From NCBI RefSeq assembly GCF_004762035.2, contig NZ_SIJK02000022.1:1-64000 (forward strand): a stretch of DNA of 64,000 nucleotides, given 5' to 3'. The notes under the pieces are model-generated. The model was given only the letters and a program-made list of their open reading frames with translations. It did no database searches and had not been told where the DNA came from. A program made the position numbers and the translations under genes. This document shows, piece by piece, positions 34,844-43,973 of the stretch (position 1 is the stretch's first letter; each line of letters opens with the position of its first letter). Source of the stretch: Candidatus Chloroploca mongolica (GTDB taxonomy: Bacteria; Chloroflexota; Chloroflexia; Chloroflexales; Chloroflexaceae).

Positions 34844-35767
34844 TTAGAGGCGAAAAACGGTGCCATAGGCCCACAAATTGCTTCGTAGGTTCTCGTATGA
34901 GAGCATGCCACGAGCATAGGCCAACCAGGCGAGGAGGGTTAGGCGGATCATGCCGAGGCGTATGAGGCTTCGCTGGGCATGCAAATATGGCGGCGAACGG
35001 TGCTGTGCGGTGAATTGGAGGCGACTCTGCCAGAGTGCGACAAACATCCGTGGGCGTACCTGGCTGGTCGCCGCACCACCGATATGGGTAACGGTGGCAG
35101 CGGGAACTTGCCAGATCGCCCAACCCGCTGCTTTGATCCGCCAGCACCATTCGATCTCTTCGCTATACATAAAATAGCGTTGATCAAGTGCCCCCACCGT
35201 GGCAACTACTTCGCGGCGCACGAGCATGCACGCCCCGAGCGGATGTTCAATGGCGAAGGGTGTCGTCCCCGTTTCGTGAGGATAGCGGCCATGCCACCAT
35301 GACCCATAGAGTCGGCCTGGCAAGACCTCGCCGGGAGGGAAGAGATCGAGCAAGGTCATCAGCAGTGTGGGGAAACGAAACGCTGCCGGTTGGAGCGTGC
35401 CATCGGGATTTAAGAGGCGTGGCCCAACCAGGCCAACGCGAGGATGGGCCTGCAGGAAAGCCACGAGCGTCTCGATGGCCCCGGGATGCACAACCGTATC
35501 GGGGTTGAGCAAGAGGCAGAAGGGTGGCGTACCCGTCACGGCGGCAAGGCCACGATTGGTTGCGCTTGCAAAGCCCAGGTTGCGGTCGAGGGCCAGCAGC
35601 CGCACCTCGGGAAATTCGGCGCGTACCATAGCCGGGCTGCCATCGTGCGAGTCATTGTCAACGACAATCACTTCGAGCGACAGTTGGCATGCACGCAACG
35701 AGGCCAGACACGTGCGCAACAACGTGACTGTATTGAAGCTGATAATGATGACGGAACAGACGTGCAT
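34844..35767 (-). CDS. Family 2 glycosyltransferase (rhamnosyltransferase-like)
   Basis: About 307 aa. SVIIISFNT at the start, IVVDNDSHDGS, NLGFASATNRGL, LLLNPDTVVHPGA (metal-binding region) and QRYFMYSEEIEWCWRIKAAGW, typical of WbbL-type enzymes. The start ATG has no ribosome site but a TTGCAC-17-TACAAT promoter ends 10 bases before it. Acceptor and sugar unknown; acts in cell-surface glycan synthesis. Confidence 0.88.
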   Translation of the reverse strand: MHVCSVIIISFNTVTLLRTCLASLRACQLSLEVIVVDNDSHDGSPAMVRAEFPEVRLLALDRNLGFASATNRGLAAVTGTPPFCLLLNPDTVVHPGAIETLVAFLQAHPRVGLVGPRLLNPDGTLQPAAFRFPTLLMTLLDLFPPGEVLPGRLYGSWWHGRYPHETGTTPFAIEHPLGACMLVRREVVATVGALDQRYFMYSEEIEWCWRIKAAGWAIWQVPAATVTHIGGAATSQVRPRMFVALWQSRLQFTAQHRSPPYLHAQRSLIRLGMIRLTLLAWLAYARGMLSYENLRSNLWAYGTVFRL

Positions 35768-35777
35768 AGCAGGCGCG

Positions 35778-35806
35778 ATTGTAGCGCGGAATCTCTGCGA
35801 GTGCAA
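35778..35806 (-). promoter_or_regulatory. Promoter of the glycosyltransferase gene
   Basis: TTGCAC (35806-35801), 17-base spacer, TACAAT (35783-35778). The start codon is 10 bases further, leaving almost no leader. Confidence 0.6.
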
Positions 35807-35814
35807 ATTGAGGG

Positions 35815-35820
35815 TATAAT
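35815..35820 (+). promoter_or_regulatory. -10 box of the inositol phosphatase gene
   Basis: Perfect TATAAT, 20 bases before the start ATG, with GGAGG (35829-35833) in between. No clear -35 box. Confidence 0.5.
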
Positions 35821-35840
35821 AACCTCTTGGAGGAATACCT

Positions 35841-36617
35841 ATGCTGCATTTTGTCATTGATCTCGCCCTGCGTGCCGGGGCACTCTTGCGCGCCGGATTG
35901 AGCTCGGAACGTCGTATTGAAGCCAAAGGACGGGCCAACCTAGTCACTGATATTGACCAGGCCAGCGAAGCCTTGATTGTTGGGGCGCTCAAGCAACGTT
36001 TTCCTGACCATACCGTGATTGCCGAAGAGGGCAGTGGGCACGAAGGGCAGAGCGACTATGTCTGGCTGATCGATCCGCTCGACGGCACCATGAACTATTT
36101 GCATGGCAATCCAACGTTCAGTGTCTCACTGGCTGTTCTGTATCAGGGGCGTTTGCAGATTGGGGTTGTCTATGACCCGTGCCGCGATGAACTCTTTGCG
36201 GCCGAACGCAGCAAGGGTGCCTATTGCAACGGGCGGCTTTTGCGTGTCTCGCAGGTCGATGCGCTCTATGATGCCCTCTTGACCACCGGCTTTCCCTACG
36301 ACCGGTTCACCCAACCCGACAATAACCTGCGCGAACACAACCATATGTTGCTCAAAGCGCAAGAGATTCGCCGCCCAGGTTCAGCGGCCCTGGATCTCTG
36401 TTATGTTGCCGCAGGGCGCACCGATGCTCACTGGGAACTAGGCTTGAGTCCGTGGGATGTTGCCGCAGGGGCTTTGATGATTGAAGAAGCCGGCGGCATG
36501 ATCACAGATTGGCAGGGTCAACCGTGGCATCCCGATGAGGAACGAATGGTGGCCTCGAACGGCAAAATCCACGCCGAACTGATCCAGGAATTGGCTGCCG
36601 CACGTGCCGCAGGCTGA
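35841..36617 (+). CDS. Inositol monophosphatase family protein
   Basis: A 258-aa Mg-dependent phosphatase. Metal ligands are in AEEGS (E62/E63) and IDPLDGT (D78, D81) with a third Asp in LSPWDVAAGALMIEEAGG. It dephosphorylates inositol phosphate or a related sugar phosphate; SuhB-type and CysQ-type members are hard to tell apart. Strong GGAGG seven bases before ATG. Followed after 23 bases by the radical SAM gene. Confidence 0.93.
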   Translation: MLHFVIDLALRAGALLRAGLSSERRIEAKGRANLVTDIDQASEALIVGALKQRFPDHTVIAEEGSGHEGQSDYVWLIDPLDGTMNYLHGNPTFSVSLAVLYQGRLQIGVVYDPCRDELFAAERSKGAYCNGRLLRVSQVDALYDALLTTGFPYDRFTQPDNNLREHNHMLLKAQEIRRPGSAALDLCYVAAGRTDAHWELGLSPWDVAAGALMIEEAGGMITDWQGQPWHPDEERMVASNGKIHAELIQELAAARAAG

Positions 36618-36640
36618 GTCCTCTTCTAGCTGAGGTTTGT

Positions 36641-37696
36641 ATGGCCTACTATGTTCGGGAACCGCTCAAAGGCATGCCCGCGCTGAGTGTTCGGCGTCCA
36701 ACCATCAATGAGTTTTTTCTTTCGAGCTATACCCTCAGTATTTATAACGGATGCGAATTCGGCTGTCCGTATTGTGATAGCTGGGTCTACAGTGAACGAC
36801 CTTTGAACGAAACCATCCGGGTGCCGGTTGATCTTGCTGAACACCTGACCGCCGAATTGGCTGGCGTTGACCAGGGCGATCTGATTGCAATCACCGCCTT
36901 GAGCGACCCGTACCAACCTGCCGAGCAGACCTATCGTTTGACTCGTCAGACGTTGCAGATCCTGGCTGATCAGCAACGCCCGACCCTGGTGATGACCAAG
37001 AGTCCGTTGATCCTCGAAGATATCGCGCTGTTGCAGCGGATCAACGAGCAGAGCCTTGCGCTCGTTGTGACGACCCTGCTGACGGTCGATCCGCACATGG
37101 CGTCACGGCTCGAAGGCAAAGCCCCCGCGCCGGCGGTGCGCCTCGACATGCTGGCCGAACTCAAGCGTGCCGGCATCCCGGTGGGGGTGGCGTTTGTTCC
37201 GATCATGCCTTATGTCAACGATACCAACAGCAACATCCGTAGCGTTTTACGGGGAGCGGCTGATGCCGGGGTTGACTTTGTGATCTGGGACTATCTGCAC
37301 CTTGCCAATGAACGCCACCGGGTCCGCATCAACGAGATCCTGGCCCGGCTCGGTTCATACCCGGTGAGTTACTACCGCGATATCTACGGCGATCAGGCTA
37401 TTGTCAACTCACGCTATCGTCATGATCGTGACACCGTTGTCATGGATCGCTGCAACGGGCTCGGGCTGGAGACGCGGGTACCGCAGCATATCTTTGCAGG
37501 CAAACTAGCCCCGCACAACGAGGCCGCCTTGCTCTTGAAGCATGCGGCTTTTCGTGATCGGGTGGCTGGACGTGACCAGATGGCCGAGCTACACCGGCAG
37601 CTTGCCGACCAGGTCTACGCCAAACAGATCGTTGCGGATGACCTACGGCGCAGCCCACTTGCGAACGAGGTGCGCAAACTCATCACCTCCCAGTAG
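36641..37696 (+). CDS. Radical SAM protein (SplB-like)
   Basis: A 351-aa protein with the iron-sulfur motif C38-x3-C42-x2-C45 (NGCEFGCPYCDS). The TLSIYNGCEFGCPYC and SVVTTLLTVD-type blocks match the COG1533 group related to spore photoproduct lyase; members in non-sporulating bacteria have no settled role. The iron-sulfur cluster cleaves S-adenosylmethionine to start a radical reaction. GAGG precedes the ATG. Confidence 0.88.
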   Translation: MAYYVREPLKGMPALSVRRPTINEFFLSSYTLSIYNGCEFGCPYCDSWVYSERPLNETIRVPVDLAEHLTAELAGVDQGDLIAITALSDPYQPAEQTYRLTRQTLQILADQQRPTLVMTKSPLILEDIALLQRINEQSLALVVTTLLTVDPHMASRLEGKAPAPAVRLDMLAELKRAGIPVGVAFVPIMPYVNDTNSNIRSVLRGAADAGVDFVIWDYLHLANERHRVRINEILARLGSYPVSYYRDIYGDQAIVNSRYRHDRDTVVMDRCNGLGLETRVPQHIFAGKLAPHNEAALLLKHAAFRDRVAGRDQMAELHRQLADQVYAKQIVADDLRRSPLANEVRKLITSQ

Positions 37697-37697
37697 A

Positions 37698-37852
37698 GCC
37701 GAAGCACCCGCACGGGGGGCGTGAGGTGTTCCGGAGGGCGAGAGGGGCGGGTGCTTCGGCCTTACGAGGCGGTGGGTTCGCGCCGCCAGGCCGAAGCACC
37801 CGCACGGGGGGCGTGAGGTGTTCCGGAGGGCGAGAGGGGCGGGTGCTTCGGC
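37698..37852. repeat. Two identical 63-bp palindrome-ended repeats
   Basis: Copies at 37698-37760 and 37790-37852 are identical and each ends in GCCGAAGCACCCGC ... GCGGGTGCTTCGGC (14-base perfect arms). The spacer is 29 bases. They lie between convergent genes. Confidence 0.85.
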
Positions 37853-37899
37853 CATACGATTGCCGGTCTGCCGGTCGGGCCGTGCCCGTTGCGCCCCTC

Positions 37900-38550
37900 C
37901 TACGGTTTGCTCTGGGCCTGGAGGCGGGCAAAGAGGTGGCGGCGGTGGTCGCGCAATTGATTTTTGTAGTCGGGTGTATGAATTGAATCGGTGGACATAA
38001 TCAGCGCATCTTCACCATTATCGGTGTAGTAACGGCGACGACTTCCAACGACCTGAAAGCCATACTTGAGGTAGAGTTGTTGGGCGGTATGATTACTTAC
38101 CCGTACTTCAAGGGTAAGCATCTGTGCCGACAACTCATAGGCGTGGTCAATCAGGGTATTGAGCATCAGTTCACCGATGCCGCGACCACGATGGATCGGA
38201 TCGACTGCGATCGTTGTCACATGGGCTTCGTCGAGGGTCACCCAGAGTCCCCCGTAGCCAACGATAGGGTTGGTTGCCTGAGGGGTCAACTGAGCGGGCA
38301 TACCCAGCAAAAGCGTACTGACAAGCTGACTGAAGATACCTGTGCGCTGCGCATTGGGCACTCCGCCATTCTTGCTGAGCGACGTAGGGGGAGAGCCGCT
38401 CGCCTTGGCAACGACATAGCGGCAACTCTGGGTATTCCGGACTTCGCGGCGATACGTATTGGCCGACCAGGATGTCGTAAAACTTTGCTGTTCAATGGCC
38501 TGAACGTAGGGCACGTCATCCTCGACCATTGGCTCAATAAAATAGTACAT
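37900..38550 (-). CDS. rimI: Ribosomal protein S18-alanine N-acetyltransferase-like GNAT enzyme
   Basis: A 216-aa GNAT protein. The acetyl-CoA loop is VDPIHRGRGIGELML, followed by LEVRVSNHTAQQLYLKYGFQVVGSRRRYY, a strong RimI pattern. A ~45-residue insertion (about 50-95, SGSPPTSLSKNGG...) separates the first strands and is not typical; the C-terminus is extended by ~30 residues. RimI acetylates the N-terminus of ribosomal protein bS18, encoded at 51424 here. Likely co-transcribed with the lipoprotein gene 17 bases upstream. Confidence 0.85.
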   Translation of the reverse strand: MYYFIEPMVEDDVPYVQAIEQQSFTTSWSANTYRREVRNTQSCRYVVAKASGSPPTSLSKNGGVPNAQRTGIFSQLVSTLLLGMPAQLTPQATNPIVGYGGLWVTLDEAHVTTIAVDPIHRGRGIGELMLNTLIDHAYELSAQMLTLEVRVSNHTAQQLYLKYGFQVVGSRRRYYTDNGEDALIMSTDSIHTPDYKNQLRDHRRHLFARLQAQSKP

Positions 38551-38567
38551 CTGGCCGGCACAGATTC

Positions 38568-39395
38568 CTATTGTGGCAAAGCCACGGCTGACTCAACAAA
38601 AAAGACACTCTGGTAGGCCCCATCACGCCCAAAGCCACCACCGGTCTGGAAGCGACCAGTCACCTCAACGAAGCCCCAGACAAAGCTATTATTGGGCCCA
38701 ACATTCAGATTGGCCGACTGATCAGGCGGAAAGCCCTCCATCCAGATTGGGGTGCCAAGCGGTTGCGGCCCGGCCCCATCTTCCTCGGTACTCACACCCT
38801 CAGCCAGCACATAGATGACAGAATTCCAGAAATAATACCCACGGGTTGTAATCGTCTGCTCGTGGTACTGTTCAGGATTGCGCTGAAGTTCAAAGAAACT
38901 GACCTTACCCTCACCGAGGGGTTGATCCTCAATCCGATGTTCAACGCGACGAATGCGTTCGATGGGTTCCGCCGACGTGATGGTCAGTTGATGTTGAAAC
39001 TGCCCATTGGGGCCAAAGCTACCGCCCGAGTCAAAGCGACCGCGCACGCGCACAAAGCCATAGACCGAATCACCGGGGCGATGGAGGTGCTCGGTTACCT
39101 CGGGAGGGAAGCCCTCAACCCAGATCGCCTCACCGAGTGGCTCGGCATCGAGGCCATTGTCAAGGGTACTGACCCCGAGGGCCAGCACCGAAATGGTCGG
39201 ATCGCCGGGGCGCCAGAGGTAGGCCCCATCAACGGTAATGTCCTGCCCACTGAACTCTTGGGGACTACTGGTGATCTGCTGGACATAGAGTGCTGAACCG
39301 GCAAGGGGACTCGTAGAGGTACACGTTGCCAGCATCAGCAAGAGCAGCAAACAAAGAGAAGCGAGCGACAGGGCTCGCCATGGTCGCAAAAGCAT
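38568..39395 (-). CDS. Lipoprotein with two copies of an unknown domain
   Basis: A 275-aa lipoprotein, lipobox LATC. Two similar ~110-residue halves follow: each contains a (V/T).(G)YxWxxx..(V)LA(L/E)GVST, PLG..IW(V/M)EGFPP, and G(F)V.V.GRF..GG.FG..G pattern. The internal duplication is plain by eye, but no family is recognised; a beta-rich, OB-like domain is likely. GAGGAGG before the start. Upstream of rimI on the same strand. Confidence 0.75.
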   Translation of the reverse strand: MLLRPWRALSLASLCLLLLLMLATCTSTSPLAGSALYVQQITSSPQEFSGQDITVDGAYLWRPGDPTISVLALGVSTLDNGLDAEPLGEAIWVEGFPPEVTEHLHRPGDSVYGFVRVRGRFDSGGSFGPNGQFQHQLTITSAEPIERIRRVEHRIEDQPLGEGKVSFFELQRNPEQYHEQTITTRGYYFWNSVIYVLAEGVSTEEDGAGPQPLGTPIWMEGFPPDQSANLNVGPNNSFVWGFVEVTGRFQTGGGFGRDGAYQSVFFVESAVALPQ

Positions 39396-39736
39396 CGAAA
39401 CAGCCTCCTCAGCTTGTCAGGTAGATTCCCGACAAATCGGGCGCATGGGTGTCATGTGGCACAGCATCGTGCAATGAATCAACGCCAAAACAACTGCTGG
39501 CAGCAGCGCCTCAGCCTCACCTGAATTATAGCAGAAGCGGCACAGCGGGGCAACCGGGGGCCAATTAGGGGAATTTCCCTTCAGATCGCAAGGAAATTCT
39601 TGACATCAGGAGTCTAGATCAGTATTATGAGCATACTTATGGCAGCGTAAATCCATAACCTTCAATTTTCGCACAGCGTGGCTTCATCGTGGGTTGCCTC
39701 GTATCGTGCACATTAACAACCGCATAGGAGGCTATT
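39396..39736. other. Intergenic region before rny
   Basis: Contains the rny promoter at 39600-39628 and about 200 bases of otherwise unremarkable sequence. No gene seen. Confidence 0.5.
39600..39628 (+). promoter_or_regulatory. Consensus-like sigma-70 promoter of rny
   Basis: TTGACA (39600-39605), 17-base spacer, TATTAT (39623-39628). Start of rny is about 108 bases downstream. Confidence 0.75.
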
Positions 39737-41269
39737 GTGATCGAGCTATACTGGGCTGCGCTGGCCCTGGTAGGGGGTATAGCCGCTGGTCTGGGCATAG
39801 GGATTGCGTGGACGAATTATGGAGCCAACGCCCTGGTTCAGCGCAAAGCGGCTGAGTCTCGCCTCCTCCTCGAAGAGGCGCGTTCCCAGCAGAAAGAACT
39901 TTTACTTCAGGCCAAAGACGAAGCGCTGCGGGTGCGCAATGACGCGGAAGCAGAACTGCGCGAGTCTCGGCAAAGCCTGCAAAAACAGGAAGAGCGCATT
40001 CAGCGCAAGGAGGAAAACCTCGACCGAAAACTGGAAAGCTTTGAACGTCGTGAGCGACAACTTCAGGTACGTGAACGACAGACCGAGCAATTGCACCAGG
40101 AGGCAGAGCGTCTCAAGCACGAGCAAGTGCAAGAGCTTGAGCGGATCTCGCAACTGACGCGTGACGGGGCGCGCGAGATCATTCTGGCGCAGGTTGAGCA
40201 AGTTACCCGTGATGATGCAGCGCGGCTCATTCGTGAAATAGAGCAACAGGCCAAAGAAGAAGCCGAAAAGACGGCACGGAAAGTCATCGGACTGGCTGTG
40301 CAGCGCTGTGCAAGTGACTATGTGGCAGAAATAACGGTTTCTACAGTGAACTTGCCGGGCGAAGAGTTGAAAGGGCGCATTATTGGTCGTGAAGGCCGCA
40401 ATATTCGCGCCTTTGAGCAGTTCACTGGTGTTGATATTATTGTCGATGATACCCCCGAGGCCGTGACGCTGTCGTGCCATGATCCGGTACGGCGTGAAGT
40501 TGCCCGGGTTGCCTTGACCCGCTTGTTGAAAGATGGACGCATCCATCCGTCACGCATCGAAGAGGTCGTGCAGAAGACCCAGGTTGAGATTGAACATGTT
40601 ATGCGTGAGGAGGGTGAACGAGTTGCGTATGAAGCGAATGTACAGGGCTTGCATCCCGATCTAATCAAGTTGCTCGGGCGACTGAAATATCGCACAAGCT
40701 ATGGACAAAATGTCCTCCAACATTCGCTTGAGTGCTCACTGCTGGCAGCGCATATGGCTGCTGAGCTGGGGGCAAATATTACGGTCGCCAAGACTGCGGC
40801 CCTGTTGCATGATATTGGCAAAGCGGTCGACCACGAAGTCCAGGGACCGCACGCGCTCATCGGGGCAGATATTGCACGTCGGCTGGGTCGTTCACCCAGC
40901 ATTATCCACGCCATCGCGGCTCATCATTACGATGAAGAGCCAACGACCATCGAGGCCTTTCTGGTCATTGCCGCTGATGCGATCTCGGGCGGGCGACCCG
41001 GGGCACGCCGTGAAACGCTTGATCTCTATATCAAGCGCCTGGAAGCCTTGGAAACAGTGGCAACATCGTTTCCGGGGGTGCAACGGGCCTTTGCCGTGCA
41101 GGCTGGGCGTGAAGTTCGCGTTCTTGTTCAGCCCGACCAGATTGATGATCTTGCCAGCATCCACCTGGCCCGGGATGTCGCCAAAAAGATCGAAGAGAGT
41201 CTGCAGTATCCGGGCCAGATCAAGGTGACGATTATTCGCGAGACTCGTGCAGTTGATTATGCACGGTAG
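39737..41269 (+). CDS. rny: Ribonuclease Y
   Basis: A 510-aa endoribonuclease initiating mRNA decay at the membrane. One N-terminal helix (4-24), a long coiled coil (about 30-190), a KH domain ([27 protein letters not shown] in pieces) and an HD domain with [12 protein letters not shown]. Length and order are those of the family. GTG start with AGGAGG upstream. A near-consensus promoter lies before it, and spoVS follows after 65 bases. Confidence 0.96.
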   Translation: MIELYWAALALVGGIAAGLGIGIAWTNYGANALVQRKAAESRLLLEEARSQQKELLLQAKDEALRVRNDAEAELRESRQSLQKQEERIQRKEENLDRKLESFERRERQLQVRERQTEQLHQEAERLKHEQVQELERISQLTRDGAREIILAQVEQVTRDDAARLIREIEQQAKEEAEKTARKVIGLAVQRCASDYVAEITVSTVNLPGEELKGRIIGREGRNIRAFEQFTGVDIIVDDTPEAVTLSCHDPVRREVARVALTRLLKDGRIHPSRIEEVVQKTQVEIEHVMREEGERVAYEANVQGLHPDLIKLLGRLKYRTSYGQNVLQHSLECSLLAAHMAAELGANITVAKTAALLHDIGKAVDHEVQGPHALIGADIARRLGRSPSIIHAIAAHHYDEEPTTIEAFLVIAADAISGGRPGARRETLDLYIKRLEALETVATSFPGVQRAFAVQAGREVRVLVQPDQIDDLASIHLARDVAKKIEESLQYPGQIKVTIIRETRAVDYAR

Positions 41270-41334
41270 CATGGTACAATTTGTGTACCGCATGTTCGTA
41301 GACAGCATCGTAACCAGAAGGAGGACTGGGCACT

Positions 41335-41742
41335 ATGAGCCTTGGGATGCCGTCTGATGACCTACCGATCGAATCATTAACAACCGACCCTCAGGAGGAC
41401 AGAATGACTAATGCTCAGTCATTACCCATTGCGCGCGCTGTTGGGGCCAGTTCACCATCTACGGGTGAGGTACAGCGCTCCGCCGAAGTCTTAAAGGTGT
41501 CTACTCGTTCACGCCCAAGTGCCGTCGCTGGGGCAATTGCCGGTGTGATCCGCGAGAGCGGCATGGCTGAAGTTCAGTCGATTGGAGCCGGGGCTACGAA
41601 TCAAGCGATCAAGGCCGTGGCAATTGCACGCAGCTATTTGAGTGAAGAGGGCATTGATATAATCTGTATCCCCTCATTTATTGACGTTGCGATTGACGAT
41701 GAAGAACGTACTGCCATTCGTTTGCTTATTGAGCGTCGTTAG
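41335..41742 (+). CDS. spoVS: Stage V sporulation protein S (SpoVS) homologue
   Basis: 135 aa from 41335, or 112 aa from a second ATG at 41404; both have strong ribosome sites (GGAGG and AGGAGG). The last ~86 residues are a complete SpoVS domain (EVLKVSTRSRPSAVAGAIAG..., GAGATNQAIKAVAIAR, FIDVAIDDEERTAIRLLIERR). SpoVS is widespread outside spore formers and resembles the Alba DNA/RNA-binding fold. The N-terminal extension is not conserved in typical members. It follows rny, as in several Firmicutes and Thermus-group genomes. Confidence 0.92.
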   Translation: MSLGMPSDDLPIESLTTDPQEDRMTNAQSLPIARAVGASSPSTGEVQRSAEVLKVSTRSRPSAVAGAIAGVIRESGMAEVQSIGAGATNQAIKAVAIARSYLSEEGIDIICIPSFIDVAIDDEERTAIRLLIERR

Positions 41743-41776
41743 CCTTCTGTGCGGCTAGGGGTAGGGGCTTGTTTTG

Positions 41777-41835
41777 CACGCGCCGGTGACTCGGGACAGA
41801 ACCCATTAAAGCTGTACCTGGGACACCGGCGTGTG
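41777..41835. promoter_or_regulatory. Structured spacer between spoVS and the DUF294 gene
   Basis: CACGCGCCGGTG pairs with CACCGGCGTGTG (12 bp with one G-U) around a 35-base loop. No T tract follows. It could be a leader structure of the next gene or a processing site. Confidence 0.4.
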
Positions 41836-41903
41836 TTGTGTCACGGTCAGCGCCGCACTGCATACACACTCTGCGTTGAGCCGGGTGAAGGTTGTTGCCT
41901 TTT

Positions 41904-43760
41904 ATGGAAGAGATTACGTCTTTTTTGACCGGTTATCCGCCTTTTGATCAATTGCCCCCTCAGGCTGTCGCCCGCGCCGCCCGTGGGATGCAGATTGAGT
42001 ATTTTGCCACTGGTCAGACAATTCTTGAATTCGGCGGTGCTCCGGCGAAGTTCTTATATGTTGTGCGCAAGGGTGGCGTTGATCTGTTGCGCGAAACTGG
42101 GAGCGAGATTGAGATTTTTGATACGCTCGGTCCTGGTGAGGCTTTTGGGTACCCGTCGTTGATCCGCGATCAAGCTCCGGCGGTGACGGTACGAGCCCAT
42201 ACCGAGACCCTGGCCTATCTGCTTCCCTCTGAACTGTTTCATCGCCTCCGTGACGAAAATCCAGCCTTTCATCGCTTTTTTGCTGCCGTCGCTTTTGATC
42301 GGCTTGGCTTTGCGCTGAAGGTGCGCCAGGATCGAGCCGATCCGGCCCTCTTTCAGACGCGCCTCGGCGATCTTGTGCGACGTTCGCTGATGGTGATTTC
42401 ACCCGACGCGACGGTGCGCGAAGCAGCCCAATTGATGAGCAAGGAAGGTATTTCCTGTCTCCTGGTTGATCTCCCGCCTGTTGGGGTGCTTGATCATAAT
42501 ACGGGTATTATTACCGACCGTGATTTGCGGAATCGCGTGCTTGCCGCCGGTCTCCCGGCTGATACGCTGGTACGTGAGGTGATGACGGCTCCGGCGCTTT
42601 CGTTGTCAATCGATAGCCTGGCCTTCGAGGGGCTGTTGTTGATGCTCGAACGGGGGATCCATCACTTGCCCATAAGCGAACAGGGGGTTGTGGTTGGGAT
42701 GGTGACCAACACTGATATCCTGCGCCGCCAGAGTCGCAGTCCCGTCTTTTTGCCCCGCCAGGTTGATCGGGCGACCGGGCTTGATGAACTGCGCAACTAT
42801 ACGGATCAGGTGGCAATGACCGTCAGTGGGTTGCTTGATGCGGGGGCACGGATTGCTGATATCGGGCGGGTGGTCGCTGTGGCCCATGATGCCTTGCATC
42901 GCCGTCTCTTGCGCGATATTGAAATGGAGATCGGGCCGCCACCTGTACCGTATGCATGGATCGTACTGGGCAGTGAGGGACGCCTCGAACAGACGCTGCG
43001 CACCGATCAGGATAATGCGCTGATCTATGCTGATGATGCACCTCCCGAGGCACCAGCCTATTTTCGTACGCTTGCTCATATGATGGTCGAGCAGTTGGTG
43101 GCATGTGGCTTTCCGCGTTGCCCCGGCGATGTGATGGCGACCAATCCGCAGTGGTGTCAACCGCTTGCTTCTTGGCAGGCGATGTTCCGGCGCTGGATCG
43201 ATGTCCCCGAAGAAGAGGCGCTGATGCGCAGTTCGATCTTTTTTGATTACCGTCAATTGTATGGCGATCTGGATGCCGAGGCGGGGTTGCGCTCGGTGAT
43301 CGCACGGACTCAGGGCAATACGATCTTCCTGGCCCGCCTGGCCCGGGCCGCCCTGCGTGCGACGCCACCGTTGACTTTCTTCCGTTCGGTCGCCCTTGAC
43401 GACGAGCGCATTGATCTCAAGACACGGGGTACGGCCATGGTCGTCGATTTGGCCCGGCTCTTTGCCCTCGAAGCAGGTCGCTCAGAAACCGGTACGCTTT
43501 CCCGGCTTCAGGCCTCGTGGCCCACCGCGAGTGTGAGCCAGGCGGCTGCCGAAGGGCTTGCTGATGCATTTGAATTGTTGAGCCTGTTGCGATTGCGTCA
43601 TCAGCATCAACAGATTACCCGTGGTGAAGAACCAACAAATCTGGTGGTCTTTCCTCAGTTGAGTCCACTTGAACGCCGTGAATTGAAAGAGTCACTGCAG
43701 ATTATTGCCCGGATCCAGCGTTCCGTGGCGATGACTTATCAGACGAGTCGGTTGGGCTAG
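41904..43760 (+). CDS. Cyclic-nucleotide-binding, CBS and DUF294 nucleotidyltransferase protein
   Basis: About 618 aa. Residues 1-125 form a cNMP-binding domain, 150-285 two CBS domains (TVREAAQLMSKEGISCLLVD; LAFEGLLLMLERGIHHLPI), then a DUF294 nucleotidyltransferase-like domain with GSEGR (356-360) and D367-x-D369, and the DUF294 C-terminal helical domain. This architecture is widespread and often encoded beside a DnaQ-like exonuclease, as here. It is thought to modify or bind nucleotides, but no activity is established. The ATG at 41904 was chosen; upstream TTGs are alternatives. Confidence 0.9.
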   Translation: MEEITSFLTGYPPFDQLPPQAVARAARGMQIEYFATGQTILEFGGAPAKFLYVVRKGGVDLLRETGSEIEIFDTLGPGEAFGYPSLIRDQAPAVTVRAHTETLAYLLPSELFHRLRDENPAFHRFFAAVAFDRLGFALKVRQDRADPALFQTRLGDLVRRSLMVISPDATVREAAQLMSKEGISCLLVDLPPVGVLDHNTGIITDRDLRNRVLAAGLPADTLVREVMTAPALSLSIDSLAFEGLLLMLERGIHHLPISEQGVVVGMVTNTDILRRQSRSPVFLPRQVDRATGLDELRNYTDQVAMTVSGLLDAGARIADIGRVVAVAHDALHRRLLRDIEMEIGPPPVPYAWIVLGSEGRLEQTLRTDQDNALIYADDAPPEAPAYFRTLAHMMVEQLVACGFPRCPGDVMATNPQWCQPLASWQAMFRRWIDVPEEEALMRSSIFFDYRQLYGDLDAEAGLRSVIARTQGNTIFLARLARAALRATPPLTFFRSVALDDERIDLKTRGTAMVVDLARLFALEAGRSETGTLSRLQASWPTASVSQAAAEGLADAFELLSLLRLRHQHQQITRGEEPTNLVVFPQLSPLERRELKESLQIIARIQRSVAMTYQTSRLG

Positions 43761-43973
43761 GTTTGGGCAGAGCTAGACGTGACAGGTTGTTTGTGGTTGG
43801 TGGAGCGTTGAGACATTACCGCAGACGGAGTTTTTGCTTCTTTGGACGGGCATTGCCCTCCACACCTCCTCTGAGCAGGGGTAAACGGGTATCCTGGGTG
43901 ACCGTAGATACCTGGACACCCCTGCGTACGCAACGACTGCGGGGCATAGAGGCCATCAAATCGGGGGGGTAAC
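43761..43973. other. Gap between DUF294 and exonuclease genes
   Basis: About 210 bases. A 69-codon frame on the plus strand lacks a ribosome site and conservation. Imperfect stem GGGTATCC/GGACACCC near 43885-43922. Nothing further seen. Confidence 0.35.

Noticed and set aside
34480-34965. 161-codon plus-strand frame
   Set aside because: No ribosome site, no recognisable domain, and it overlaps the end of the glycosyltransferase gene in antisense.
37643-37931. Short repetitive frames across the twin palindromes
   Set aside because: Encoded by the 63-bp repeats; repetitive peptides without signals.
43763-43972. 69-codon plus frame between the DUF294 and exonuclease genes
   Set aside because: No ribosome site and no sequence features of a protein.
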